Shown here: positions 1 to 8,052 of the stretch, piece after piece | Layout: the number at the start of each line of letters is the position of its first letter | How positions within the stretch are numbered: the stretch's first letter is position 1 | DNA from: Betaproteobacteria bacterium | GTDB lineage: Bacteria; Pseudomonadota; Gammaproteobacteria; Burkholderiales; Burkholderiaceae_A | Length of the DNA stretch: 32,291 bases | Reading direction: 5' to 3' | Assembly: GCA_028139685.1 (NCBI GenBank) | Contig: JAOINQ010000005.1 | Span: 1 to 32,291, forward strand | The notes under the pieces: model-generated | Database searches by the model: none | The model's input: the letters and a program-made list of their open reading frames with translations, nothing else | Told to the model about the DNA's origin: nothing | Translations under genes and position numbers: made by a program

Positions 1-731
1 GCCCCTGAAAGCCCGAGCTCTCTGGCTGAACTCATTCTACCCAATACTTCATCTCTTCCTGTAGGTTTTCCAACATCAGATGGATGCGCAATTACGTCGC
101 GTATATCATCCGCTACCTGATAAGCCTCGCCTAACTTTTCTCCAAAAAGACGCCAATTCTCGATTTCACTGCCAGCCGATGCGGCACCTGACATAACTGC
201 AGCCTCAAACAATGCCCCAGTTTTTTCTCTCTGATATTGCTCTAATGAGGCCTTCTTTTCGCATTCCCATGCTTGACCGGCGATTATCCCGGATACACTC
301 CCAACTGATCTTGTTACTAAATTGACCACTAACCTTAGACGGGCAAAATGGCGTGTTTCACAATTATTTAGATGACGAAATGCCTCAACTATAAGCGCGT
401 CCCCGGCCAAAATAGCTAACCTTTCATCAAATTCCCTATGAACTGACGGTCTACCTCTTCGCATATTCGCATCATCGAAACAAGGTAAATCATCATGAAC
501 TAAGGACGCACAGTGAAGAAATTCAATGGCTACCGCCGCCGAAATAGCCAAATTCTTATCATAGTCATCGAAAGAGTCCGCAATAGCCAAACACAACCTT
601 GGCCTTATCCTTGCACCCCCGGGAAAAACAGCATGCTGCATTGCCATGTGAAGTCTTTTAGGCGAACCGGGACTGCTGCACTTCGACAATGCATTTTTTA
701 AATGCAGTTCGAGAATATTCTCAGCTTTCAT
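1..731 (-). CDS. crtE: Geranylgeranyl/farnesyl diphosphate synthase, C-terminus cut by window edge
   Basis: A trans-isoprenyl diphosphate synthase that condenses isopentenyl units into the C20 (or C15) precursor of carotenoids and the bacteriochlorophyll tail. Reading the minus strand from the ATG at 731 gives 243 codons without a stop. The first aspartate-rich motif, DDLPCFDD, is at residues 80-87 and is followed by MRRGRPSVH. The second motif, DDIRD, is at 208-212. The family is usually near 290-300 residues, so roughly 50 C-terminal residues lie outside the window. It diverges from bchO, and its promoter overlaps a PpsR-type palindrome. This context, next to bchO/bchD/bchI, favours the photosynthetic enzyme CrtE over the housekeeping IspA, although the family alone cannot separate them. 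Confidence 0.88.
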   Translation of the reverse strand, partial: MKAENILELHLKNALSKCSSPGSPKRLHMAMQHAVFPGGARIRPRLCLAIADSFDDYDKNLAISAAVAIEFLHCASLVHDDLPCFDDANMRRGRPSVHREFDERLAILAGDALIVEAFRHLNNCETRHFARLRLVVNLVTRSVGSVSGIIAGQAWECEKKASLEQYQREKTGALFEAAVMSGAASAGSEIENWRLFGEKLGEAYQVADDIRDVIAHPSDVGKPTGRDEVLGRMSSARELGLSG

Positions 732-763
732 GAATACCCAATCTATGATTTGTCGAATTATTG

Positions 764-792
764 ATTAAAAAGAAAAAACTTCAATATGTCAA
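764..792 (-). promoter_or_regulatory. Predicted sigma70 promoter of crtE
   Basis: On the minus strand a perfect TTGACA (787-792) is followed after 17 bp by TTTAAT (764-769), five of six matches to the -10 consensus. Transcription would start near 757, giving a leader of about 25 nt before the ATG at 731. The -35 hexamer is the left arm of the PpsR-type palindrome at 787-804. Confidence 0.6.
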
Positions 793-804
793 TTCTTATT
801 GACA
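787..804. promoter_or_regulatory. PpsR/CrtJ-type operator, site 1
   Basis: An 18-bp palindrome TGTCAA-N6-TTGACA, which fits the TGT-N12-ACA consensus of the photosynthesis repressor PpsR/CrtJ. Its two arms are themselves the -35 hexamers of the divergent crtE and bchO promoters, so bound repressor would block both. It lies 7 bp from a second such site, the tandem arrangement known for PpsR/CrtJ targets. Confidence 0.7.
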
Positions 805-826
805 AATAATATGTAAAAATTATGTT
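799..826 (+). promoter_or_regulatory. Predicted sigma70 promoter of bchO
   Basis: TTGACA (799-804), a 16-bp spacer, then TATGTT (821-826, four of six matches). The start point would fall near 833, about 25 nt upstream of the ATG at 858. The -35 is inside PpsR-type site 1 and the -10 inside site 2. Confidence 0.5.
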
Positions 827-829
827 ACA
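812..829. promoter_or_regulatory. PpsR/CrtJ-type operator, site 2
   Basis: An 18-bp palindrome TGTAA-N8-TTACA, again fitting TGT-N12-ACA. It covers the predicted bchO -10 element. It is 7 bp from site 1, with 25 bp between equivalent positions. Confidence 0.65.
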
Positions 830-857
830 CATAGTTTTAATTGTTAAAAATAAAGAA

Positions 858-1742
858 ATGGCCAAAGAACAATCTAAAATTAGATGGATTCAAACAGAAA
901 ATGTTAAGTGGTTTTGTCTGACTTTGAACTCATGGCAGGAGTTTGAAGAGAACAGTAACAATGAACTGGTTCTGTTTCTACACGGGACCGGTGGGAGCTA
1001 CTTATGCTGGGACGAAATCGCAAAGGGACTCAGTCATAGCTTCGTTACTCTGTGTTTAGACTTGCCGGGTCACGGGAAGTCCGAAAACAATAAAACATTC
1101 AGATTAAGCTTACGAAATATTGCCACAGAGCTAAGTCAATTGCTCAAGCTTTTAAATATAAAAAAATTAAAAACAATCGTTAGTCATTCGGCAGGCACAA
1201 CATTGGCAGTAGAGTTGTCAAACCGAAATAAACAAATTGAAGTTGAGAAAATTATCGGGATTAATCCCTCACTTGTTCCCCCTCCATTCCACTTTACCAT
1301 GGCGCTAAGTCCGTTAATAAGTCCTTTTATTACGTCAGAAACTTCTGTGTCCTGGTTGTCCAAAATTATCAATAATTCGACAATAATTGAAAGGCTCTTA
1401 GATTCAACAGGTTCAAATCTAAAAGACCCGATCAAAAGAGACAGATACGCTAGGCTATTTAATAACAAAAAACATTTAAAAGGAGCCCTAAATTTTATGG
1501 CAGAAACTGACGTAATGAGCGTTCTTCAAAATGTCCATTCTGCTAAAACAAAATTTTTTTTTATTATTGGCATCAAGGATGCCTGGGTAAAAGCAGACAG
1601 TTTAAAAAACATTTTCAGCAAATATTTTCCACAAGCAAAAGTTTTAGAGATGGACGGAGGACACCTATTAAATGAGACTCACGCCAAGGAACTTTGCAAA
1701 TTAATTCTCCAGGAATTAACGTATCGTGGTGACAGCATCTAA
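858..1742 (+). CDS. bchO: Alpha/beta hydrolase of the magnesium chelatase cluster, BchO
   Basis: An alpha/beta-fold hydrolase that accompanies magnesium chelatase genes in bacteriochlorophyll clusters; its exact role is not established. Seen here: the HGTGGS oxyanion-type loop near the N-terminus, the LDLPGHGKS strand-loop, a nucleophile elbow SHSAG with Ser at about residue 111, and a late GGHLLNE with the likely catalytic His. I start at the ATG at 858 (294 residues) rather than the in-frame ATG at 822. The earlier codon sits inside the predicted -10 element and operator, and the residues it would add do not look like the family. The 3' end overlaps bchD by 27 bp in convergent orientation, unlike the common co-directional bchI-bchD-bchO order. 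Confidence 0.85.
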   Translation: MAKEQSKIRWIQTENVKWFCLTLNSWQEFEENSNNELVLFLHGTGGSYLCWDEIAKGLSHSFVTLCLDLPGHGKSENNKTFRLSLRNIATELSQLLKLLNIKKLKTIVSHSAGTTLAVELSNRNKQIEVEKIIGINPSLVPPPFHFTMALSPLISPFITSETSVSWLSKIINNSTIIERLLDSTGSNLKDPIKRDRYARLFNNKKHLKGALNFMAETDVMSVLQNVHSAKTKFFFIIGIKDAWVKADSLKNIFSKYFPQAKVLEMDGGHLLNETHAKELCKLILQELTYRGDSI

Positions 1743-3530
1743 TATCTTTTTCGAACTAGCTCTTGGTAAAGGAAGATAAGTAGACCCAATCTTATTAGCC
1801 AAAAATCTAGTTTGAGGTACAGGGTTGTCAGCTATATCGATAAATATAGATTTTATTGTCTGACTATTGAATAGTTCGGCACTTTTCAGAGATTCCTCAA
1901 ACGCTTTACCTCTTCCCCCAATTCCACTTTTTGTAACATTTGCCCCACCATCACTCAGAATAACTAAAACAGGGATTTTCCCATGGCTTAACTCCGACCA
2001 ACACAGATTGAATGCATGTTCTAAGGCTGCAGCCATTGGGGTACCCCCACCACCCTTCAACCCCCTAAGACATTTTTTTGCTCGAACTAGGGATCTCGTT
2101 GGTTCTAATAATAAATCACTGCGCTTTCCCCTGAATGAAATAAGAGCAACTTCGTCCCTGCGAATATAACACTCAGCTAGAAGTAGTTCTACCGCTCCCT
2201 TAGCTTCTCCTAACCTTTTCGATGCTGAGGATCCTGAGGCATCGACCAAAAAAATAGTTGTATTACGAACTCGATTTCGTTTCTTCGAAACACGAAGATC
2301 TTCCGGCAAGATACGCAAAAGCATATTTTCATCAAAATTTTTATAAGTTTGTCTTTCCACTTGATAAGGAAGAGCAGCCTGAATCGAATCAACGATCTTT
2401 ATTTTATGAGGCAAGCCTGGCTGCCATCGCATTGAAGAATAGTTTTTTCCACTACTTGTGTTTCTTATAAACGTTTGTCCTCTTCCAAATGAGGAACTAC
2501 CCTTTAATCGTTTGGAAAGTTCGCTGGCCAAAATACTTTGTAAAAACTCTTTTGAAAGCGTTGTATTTTGTATAGAAGAATCTAGATTTGCAGGGTTATC
2601 CTCTACTCTCTCATTTTCTATACTTTGCCCCTCACCATCTTGTGAATCGATAATCGATGAATCCGAACTATCAATCTGATTACTTTCTTCCGTTAAATTC
2701 TTCTCTGTCGGAGCATCATTATCCTCATCTTCGATACTTAGCTGATTTTCATCTTCGTGTGAAGGAATTGACTTTGCTTTTGAAAGGAAAACCAGCGATG
2801 CTGCTAATTTAATGTCCTCGTCGCCTACCTGTGTTCTTCCTTGCAAAGCAGCAATAACCTTAGAGACAGTGATCGCGAAGAAAACCTGACGAAAACCCTC
2901 AACCGCCAATTCAGAGGATATCGCAACTAACATTGACAATTGGTCTTCACTTAAAGTCACATCGGAAAAAATCTTTCTTGCATTATCCACATTGTGAATT
3001 TCCTCTTCAGACATCGCTAAATTATCCAAATTATAGTCTTCGGTCAATTCTGTCCCGAGTATCGTGAGCGCTAGTCGTTCGTTAATTGCGTGCGGGACGT
3101 TTTGATTCTCACCTTCTCTATTGAAAGGTAATTCCTCGAACACTATTAGTGAATTGAAATCACAATTATTTTCATTGGTTTTTTCAAGTGTTTTATCTAA
3201 ATCTGCACATAACAGATTTGATACTGCTCTATCGATATCTCTTGTCAAACTTAATAGAAACACCTGGCCATTTTTTTTGTTTCTGCTGAGTAAGCCCTCT
3301 CGATAAACCTTAACCCCTTCTCTTAAAGAACCTAGAAAATCTAATCCTCCTGTTAAATGTTCTGAAGCGATACCTGCCGGAATTGATAAAATATTCAGTT
3401 CATTAGGAAGAATACTTTTCAAGGAGCTAACTAGGGCTTGTCGATACTCGAAATGGGGCAATTCAATTCTTATCCCAGATAATTTATGCGGGCACACGGA
3501 AAAAATTTTTAAAATGAATTTAGCTATCAC
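1716..3530 (-). CDS. bchD: Magnesium chelatase subunit D
   Basis: One of three magnesium chelatase subunits (with BchI and BchH) that insert Mg2+ into protoporphyrin IX, the first committed step of bacteriochlorophyll synthesis. The product is 604 residues from a GTG start. The N-terminal AAA-like domain (about 1-250) lacks a Walker A motif, as is usual for BchD. A strongly acidic linker (about 255-320) follows. The C-terminal von Willebrand A domain has the MIDAS motif DASGS at 430-434, a GGGGTP loop, and ILSDGGAN further on. It lies 12 bp after bchI, surely in the same transcript, and its last 27 bp overlap the convergent bchO. BchH is not in this window. Confidence 0.93.
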   Translation of the reverse strand: MIAKFILKIFSVCPHKLSGIRIELPHFEYRQALVSSLKSILPNELNILSIPAGIASEHLTGGLDFLGSLREGVKVYREGLLSRNKKNGQVFLLSLTRDIDRAVSNLLCADLDKTLEKTNENNCDFNSLIVFEELPFNREGENQNVPHAINERLALTILGTELTEDYNLDNLAMSEEEIHNVDNARKIFSDVTLSEDQLSMLVAISSELAVEGFRQVFFAITVSKVIAALQGRTQVGDEDIKLAASLVFLSKAKSIPSHEDENQLSIEDEDNDAPTEKNLTEESNQIDSSDSSIIDSQDGEGQSIENERVEDNPANLDSSIQNTTLSKEFLQSILASELSKRLKGSSSFGRGQTFIRNTSSGKNYSSMRWQPGLPHKIKIVDSIQAALPYQVERQTYKNFDENMLLRILPEDLRVSKKRNRVRNTTIFLVDASGSSASKRLGEAKGAVELLLAECYIRRDEVALISFRGKRSDLLLEPTRSLVRAKKCLRGLKGGGGTPMAAALEHAFNLCWSELSHGKIPVLVILSDGGANVTKSGIGGRGKAFEESLKSAELFNSQTIKSIFIDIADNPVPQTRFLANKIGSTYLPLPRASSKKILDAVTTIR

Positions 3531-3542
3531 TAAATTTTTTTC

Positions 3543-4559
3543 TCAATCAAATATTTCTGAAATCATTTTTTTTACACGGGTATCCGAACTAGACTCATCC
3601 AAAGGGTCTCTTCTTAACCGGTGCCGAAGAGACATGATAGCTACATGTTTGACATGTTCCTCACTTACCGAAAGGCTTCCATTTAAAGCTGCGCATGCTC
3701 TAGCAGCTTTACTAAGGGCAAGCTCCCCCCTGAGACCATCCGTTTTTAACATCAAGCAAAGCTCCGTAATTTTCTCAAGCGTTTGTTCCGGCACTTTTAC
3801 TTTGCTAAGCTTAGTTCTCGCAGCCCTTATCTTTTTTGCTAAGGCGACCTCTTTTGATTTCCATTTTTTCTTAAAAGCTTCCGGATTATCGTCATACTCC
3901 TGTCTCAACTTGACAACTTTCACCCTCTCTTCGAGATTTTCAGGAGTAGTCACATCTACCGAAAAAGCAAACCTATCTAATAATTGTGGCCTAAGCTCTC
4001 CCTCCTCTGGATTGCCGCTCCCAACAAGTACAAACTTTGCAGGATGCTCAATTGATAAACCCTCTCTCTCAATAAGATTTATACCAGAAGCGGAAACATC
4101 AATAAGTAGATCAACTAAATGATCATCTAACAAATTTACTTCATCAACATACAAAAATCCTCGATTAGCGTTGGCAAGCAAGCCCGGTTCTAGTTGCTTA
4201 TCACCCGACCGCAGTGCTTTCTGAATATCTAAAGAACCAATTATCCTGTCCTCTGTAGCACCCAATGGAAGATTAACTACGGGCACACTCCTATATTCAC
4301 TAACTAATTTTTCCGCATTTTCACAACGACTACATGCTCCAATCTCCTCAGAAGGAAAACAGTTAAACATACAATTTTTTACGGCTTTGATCTTTGGTAA
4401 AACATTAACTAGAGCCCTAATCGCAGTTGACTTTCCGGTTCCTCTATGACCCATCACCAAAACACCTCCCATGAGCGGATCTACTGCAGATAACTTCAAA
4501 GCTAAGCACATTTCATCTTGTCCAATTATTGCTGTAAAGGGGTAATGGAATGTACTCAT
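3543..4559 (-). CDS. bchI: Magnesium chelatase subunit I (AAA+ ATPase)
   Basis: The ATPase subunit of magnesium chelatase, which forms rings with BchD and drives Mg insertion by BchH. It has 338 residues, the normal length. Walker A GHRGTGKS is at 37-44 and Walker B FLYVDE at 135-140, followed by NLLDDH. A four-cysteine cluster (63, 67, 76, 79) lies between them. Sensor-type segments GSGNPEEG and RPQLLDRF follow, and a helical lid ends the protein. The ATG at 4559 has no clear ribosome binding site and lies 3 bp after the stop of the small membrane protein gene, so translational coupling is likely. Confidence 0.96.
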   Translation of the reverse strand: MSTFHYPFTAIIGQDEMCLALKLSAVDPLMGGVLVMGHRGTGKSTAIRALVNVLPKIKAVKNCMFNCFPSEEIGACSRCENAEKLVSEYRSVPVVNLPLGATEDRIIGSLDIQKALRSGDKQLEPGLLANANRGFLYVDEVNLLDDHLVDLLIDVSASGINLIEREGLSIEHPAKFVLVGSGNPEEGELRPQLLDRFAFSVDVTTPENLEERVKVVKLRQEYDDNPEAFKKKWKSKEVALAKKIRAARTKLSKVKVPEQTLEKITELCLMLKTDGLRGELALSKAARACAALNGSLSVSEEHVKHVAIMSLRHRLRRDPLDESSSDTRVKKMISEIFD

Positions 4560-4562
4560 ATT

Positions 4563-4832
4563 CTAGTTTTTTCGTCTAATAAAAATTATTAAGGAGTAAA
4601 AATGAAAAAGCCCAGAACACATAAGAAAAAACAAGCATAAACTTAACTGATCTCTGGCAAACGATAACAGTGACGTCATCAAAAAAATTCCTGAAATAAC
4701 ATTGTAGAAAAAGCTTTCTTTAAAAATATTTTTACTTCTCTTCGTAGTAGAAATGATTAAGAGCTCAACTATGGAGATTATTATTATAACCCCTACCAAA
4801 ACAAGAATTATATTTTCGTCGATTATTGTCAT
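4563..4832 (-). CDS. Small membrane protein of unknown function
   Basis: I do not recognise this 89-residue protein. It begins at the ATG at 4832; a longer in-frame reading from a TTG at 4868 would overlap the preceding gene and adds nothing hydrophobic. It has a hydrophobic segment at about residues 5-26 (rich in Ile and Val), a short basic loop TTKRSKN, two further hydrophobic stretches at about 40-55 and 60-82, and a basic tail FIRRKN. That suggests three membrane spans. It sits 16 bp after the LON-domain gene and 3 bp before bchI on the same strand, so it is probably co-expressed with magnesium chelatase. No function can be inferred beyond that. Confidence 0.6.
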   Translation of the reverse strand: MTIIDENIILVLVGVIIIISIVELLIISTTKRSKNIFKESFFYNVISGIFLMTSLLSFARDQLSLCLFFLMCSGLFHFYSLIIFIRRKN

Positions 4833-4848
4833 TTCACACCAATTAGAT

Positions 4849-5439
4849 TCACTGAAGGATAGAATCAATTTTTTTTAGTCTTGCGAGAGGATCCATCTCT
4901 TCAAGAAGACTTTGTTTCTGCGCAGCTCCGATAGGCAACAACTCCGCCCATCTGTTAGCAACCCATCCCGCATCATGAAACCGATCATTGCAATCAGACA
5001 TTTCCCGACCTAATGGAAACGTGTTTCCATTTGATTCGAAGACATCTTTAAGATTACTAGACAAACGAATACTACTTTCAGGAATTCGGACTATGTTATC
5101 GTTTCTTACCTCACTAACTTCTGCATTCCACAAAGAATACCTACCTTTATTGGCTGCATTAATCTGAAAACGGCCCTCTCCTTTGACGCTGATTGAAAAA
5201 AGTGTTGGTTGCAAAGTTTCAAATCGAATAATTCTAGCCATCGTACCAATATCGTAAAATTCTTCAGTTTCTCCTGGTCTATTAGTTTCTAAGCCTCGTT
5301 TTAGCAAAATAATCCCAAAACATCCTCTCTCCTCACTCACCTTTTTTATCATTTTTAAATATCTAATCTCAAAGATGTTTAAGGATAAGATACCATCGGG
5401 AAACAAACAGTTATTCAGCGGGAATATAGGCAGGTTCAC
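4849..5439 (-). CDS. LON substrate-binding-domain protein
   Basis: A stand-alone protein with the N-terminal domain of Lon protease (Pfam LON_substr_bdg), without ATPase or protease parts. It opens VNLPIFPLNNCLFPDGILSLNIFEIRYL, spread over residues 1-28, the family signature, followed by GCFGIILL. It has 196 residues from a GTG at 5439. That GTG overlaps the stop of the ChaN-like gene in a GTGA junction and has a purine-rich GGGAGAGGGAA just upstream. An in-frame TTG further upstream (5499) would put 60 bp inside the previous gene and is unlikely. Such proteins are common in proteobacteria, but their function is poorly known. Confidence 0.82.
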   Translation of the reverse strand: MNLPIFPLNNCLFPDGILSLNIFEIRYLKMIKKVSEERGCFGIILLKRGLETNRPGETEEFYDIGTMARIIRFETLQPTLFSISVKGEGRFQINAANKGRYSLWNAEVSEVRNDNIVRIPESSIRLSSNLKDVFESNGNTFPLGREMSDCNDRFHDAGWVANRWAELLPIGAAQKQSLLEEMDPLARLKKIDSILQ

Positions 5440-6320
5440 TTCCCTCTCCCGCGTAATTTTTTGCAAGGATCTACCCTTGAGACAGGCTCTGTCAACCAAA
5501 TATAATCAGTGTCTGTGTCTTTAAACAATTTTTTAATGAGATTATCTGTCGTTTTAGACAGTTTATCTGTTTCTAAAAATGCAATCGAAATAATATTATC
5601 ATTAGGGCTTATTTTTTTTAATATTTGCGGGACTCCATAATCTCGCCTTACATGTCCATTTCCAGCTATCACAATAGCAGGAGCAACTTTACTGGCAATG
5701 TAAGCGAAGCTAGCATCTCTAAGTCGCTGTACCTCAAACATAAAACTCAATAAGTCTTCCTCAACAACTCCGCAGTGCCCTAAAACCAAATCATTGAGAA
5801 GTTTGTCTTTTAATTGACTGTCAAGGGCACTTCTCTTTACTATCGGAGTAAGTGTATCCGATTGTGAAAATCTTTTCCCTACATAAATATTATTGATATC
5901 CTCCTGAGACAAATTACCCCCAAAGATGGGCAAACGCAACTCCTCAAATTTTTGGTATAAAACTTCATGAACTGGCCAACTCCAAGCTTTTTTATTAAAA
6001 CCGATAGTCTCAAGATCTTCTAACAGCCTTCCGGAGTAAGTAATCTTACTTCCAAAAACTAAATGTTCCGATACAATTGTAAATTCCTTGGCCTGGATTT
6101 TACTTATTAAATCTGCCCTTGCTCTGTGCTGGAACAGATTATCATGAATCTCGCCTAATAAAATAATATCAGCGTCGTGGATGGCAGCAATCAAATCCTG
6201 TACGTTGATCTGATTTCTAGTTTTGTACTCAAAGATTATCTCAGTTGCAAATAGGTTGCATGGAATAAAAAAAAATAATGTAATTAAACAGTGGGAACAA
6301 AAGCTTTTCAACTTGCGCAA
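5436..6320 (-). CDS. ChaN family haem-binding-like protein
   Basis: A member of the ChaN/DUF399 family (Tiki-related fold), whose studied members bind haem and are linked to iron uptake. An N-terminal hydrophobic segment (about residues 7-25, ending FIPCNLFATE) looks like a secretion signal, although no good lipobox is present. The diagnostic parts are LLGEIHDN near residue 55 and the C-terminal IAGNGHVRRDYGVP. There is no ATG near the 5' end. The start must be TTG, either at 6320 or at 6311; the latter is better spaced from an AAGGA ribosome binding site. It is the first gene of the apparent run chaN-LON-membrane protein-bchI-bchD. Confidence 0.85.
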   Translation of the reverse strand: MRKLKSFCSHCLITLFFFIPCNLFATEIIFEYKTRNQINVQDLIAAIHDADIILLGEIHDNLFQHRARADLISKIQAKEFTIVSEHLVFGSKITYSGRLLEDLETIGFNKKAWSWPVHEVLYQKFEELRLPIFGGNLSQEDINNIYVGKRFSQSDTLTPIVKRSALDSQLKDKLLNDLVLGHCGVVEEDLLSFMFEVQRLRDASFAYIASKVAPAIVIAGNGHVRRDYGVPQILKKISPNDNIISIAFLETDKLSKTTDNLIKKLFKDTDTDYIWLTEPVSRVDPCKKLRGRGK

Positions 6321-6419
6321 ATCCTTATTTCATTAAGGTTCTGTTTTATACGTACTAATGCATCTCCAGCTTATTTACGATTGCCAAAGTATAACTAACG
6401 AGGACCTGTGATTAAAAAA

Positions 6420-6818
6420 TTAGTGTAAAGTTCTCGGAATCTGAAGATGAAAAACCGGAATTTCTGTATCAAATGGTGTTCCGTCCTCTGCAACCATTTT
6501 ATATTTACCCTGCATCGTTCCAACTGGTGTCGAAATAACAGCGCTACTTGTATACTCAAACCCTTCTCCTGGCTCAATAACAGGTTGCTGTCCAACAACT
6601 CCGTCGCCTACAACCTCCTGAACATCTCCATTCGCATCTGTAATCTGCCAGTACCGACTCATTAACTTAACAGGGTGCCCCCCTGTATTTAAAATTCTAA
6701 TGGTGTAAGCAAAAACATATTTATCAGCCTCCGGGGAAGAGTGTGCCTCTAGATATATTGGCTCCGCTTCTATCTCACATAAATATTTAATTTCATTATC
6801 CTCAGACTTCAACACCAT
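6420..6818 (-). CDS. apaG: ApaG/CorD domain protein
   Basis: A 132-residue ApaG-family protein with a fibronectin-III-like beta sandwich; E. coli ApaG (CorD) is linked to Co2+ and Mg2+ resistance. Family landmarks visible are YVFAYTIRILNTG, LMSRYWQITDANG, the glycine-rich VVGDGVVGQQPVIEPGE, and the TPVGTMQGKYKM segment before a C-terminal HLQIP. I start at the ATG at 6818, preceded by GGAG at proper spacing; a TTG four codons upstream is less likely. It lies 18 bp downstream of the AttH-like gene. About 100 bp separate it from the ChaN-like gene, where I see no further gene. Confidence 0.93.
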   Translation of the reverse strand: MVLKSEDNEIKYLCEIEAEPIYLEAHSSPEADKYVFAYTIRILNTGGHPVKLMSRYWQITDANGDVQEVVGDGVVGQQPVIEPGEGFEYTSSAVISTPVGTMQGKYKMVAEDGTPFDTEIPVFHLQIPRTLH

Positions 6819-6836
6819 AATACTCTCCAAAAAAAA

Positions 6837-8030
6837 CTAACTCCCGATTGAAAGGGGCTCCGCATAACCGGTAAGTTCTAGGTACCCAACTCCTATCTCT
6901 TTTTTCCCGGAAATCATAGTAACAGCTCCTTCCCAATAATAATTTCCCGTGCTTTGCAATGCATCGACTTCTTGATCCTTCATTAAAGGGATTATACCGT
7001 ATTCAACCTTATTAATAAAAATTGACTGCTCAATTGGATAAATAGCTCCAGACCGTGGTGATCTCCAATTTTTTTTAGCTCTCCAACTAATCTCGTTTTT
7101 ATTTTTTAAGTCTCGAACCTTATGATCACTAAAAATATCATTAAACTCATGAATAAATTTCTTATGTTGAAATTTATCGATAAAAGAATAATCGCTCCAA
7201 CCGGTTGAGCCGTCTTGTTTTCTTATTTTAAAAACCATCAAACTAGATCCATCAATTAAATTAATTCCGATCCAATCCCAACCTACAAAATCATCCATTA
7301 AAAGTTCACTCATCCATTCATGATCCAACCACCCGATTCCAGAAACTTTTCTAGGATTTTTTTTACGAAAACTTAAATCTCCAGTAATTCTCAAGTTGGG
7401 TCTGCTGTAATAATAGCTTGCGTAATCTCTATTAGGACCTTTTTGGGAAAAACCATTTTCGCCATTTAATACAGGAGCAAAGCGAGATCCGGATTGTCCA
7501 GGAGGAGTGATTGTCAAATTTAAATTAAATTTTCTTTGATCTATCTTTAAAAAATACTCATCCTCTTTTTCTTTCCTAACAAATAAAATATCCTCGAATT
7601 GAAGTCGCATGTCTTTCTTCTTTATATCTACAGGCCCTATTCCCGGTCTACCTATTTTTTGGGCCATAAATAGTTTGTTTTGGTTAGGATCCGAAATTGA
7701 GCAATGCACAAAAACTATTTGAGAAGAGTCAAATGATGTATTTTCTTGAAATCTATATCTAGTGCCTAAACGAAAAAAAGTTACTTGAAAACCATATGAT
7801 AATGACATGTCATTTAGCCAGCCTGTAAGATACCACCACTCTAGACGAAATGAAGGATGAGAACCATGATCGTTAGGAAAACGAATTATTTTTCCAGGTC
7901 TTGCTTTTTCCCACAATGTTTCAGAGTACTCATCTGCCTCTGCCGTTTTTAAAAAGAAAATATTTGATGAAGCAAGAAACGGAATGCCAACAAAAAATGA
8001 TGAGCTCAAAAATCTACGACGACTAATCAT
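6837..8030 (-). CDS. AttH-like secreted lipocalin-fold protein (CrtC/AttH superfamily)
   Basis: A 397-residue exported protein of the AttH / carotenoid 1,2-hydratase-related superfamily, which has tandem lipocalin-like domains. The N-terminus MISRRRFL followed by a hydrophobic stretch and AEA resembles a Tat-type signal peptide. The hallmarks are LEWWYLTGW near residue 65 and GWLDHEWMS near 233. The ATG at 8030 is preceded by AAGGA. It comes directly after an ABC ATPase and an FtsX-type permease, as attH does in AttEFGH-like sets, where the lipocalin is thought to receive or carry a hydrophobic substrate. The true substrate is unknown. A true CrtC hydratase is less likely given this context, although CrtC is distantly related and the organism has photosynthesis genes. 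Confidence 0.85.
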   Translation of the reverse strand: MISRRRFLSSSFFVGIPFLASSNIFFLKTAEADEYSETLWEKARPGKIIRFPNDHGSHPSFRLEWWYLTGWLNDMSLSYGFQVTFFRLGTRYRFQENTSFDSSQIVFVHCSISDPNQNKLFMAQKIGRPGIGPVDIKKKDMRLQFEDILFVRKEKEDEYFLKIDQRKFNLNLTITPPGQSGSRFAPVLNGENGFSQKGPNRDYASYYYSRPNLRITGDLSFRKKNPRKVSGIGWLDHEWMSELLMDDFVGWDWIGINLIDGSSLMVFKIRKQDGSTGWSDYSFIDKFQHKKFIHEFNDIFSDHKVRDLKNKNEISWRAKKNWRSPRSGAIYPIEQSIFINKVEYGIIPLMKDQEVDALQSTGNYYWEGAVTMISGKKEIGVGYLELTGYAEPLSIGS

Positions 8031-8052
8031 ATTGATCCTTTATTTCGATAAT

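Noticed and set aside
822..857. bchO start at the ATG at 822
   Set aside because: It falls within the predicted -10 element and PpsR-type site 2, and the added residues are not family-like; ATG at 858 fits better.
3514..4122. 202-codon open frame antisense to bchI
   Set aside because: Shadow of a fully conserved gene; composition is Ser/Leu-rich without motifs.
6837..8030. Carotenoid 1,2-hydratase CrtC
   Set aside because: Distantly related fold, but the signal peptide, the HEW motif and the ABC/FtsX neighbours fit AttH-like proteins better.
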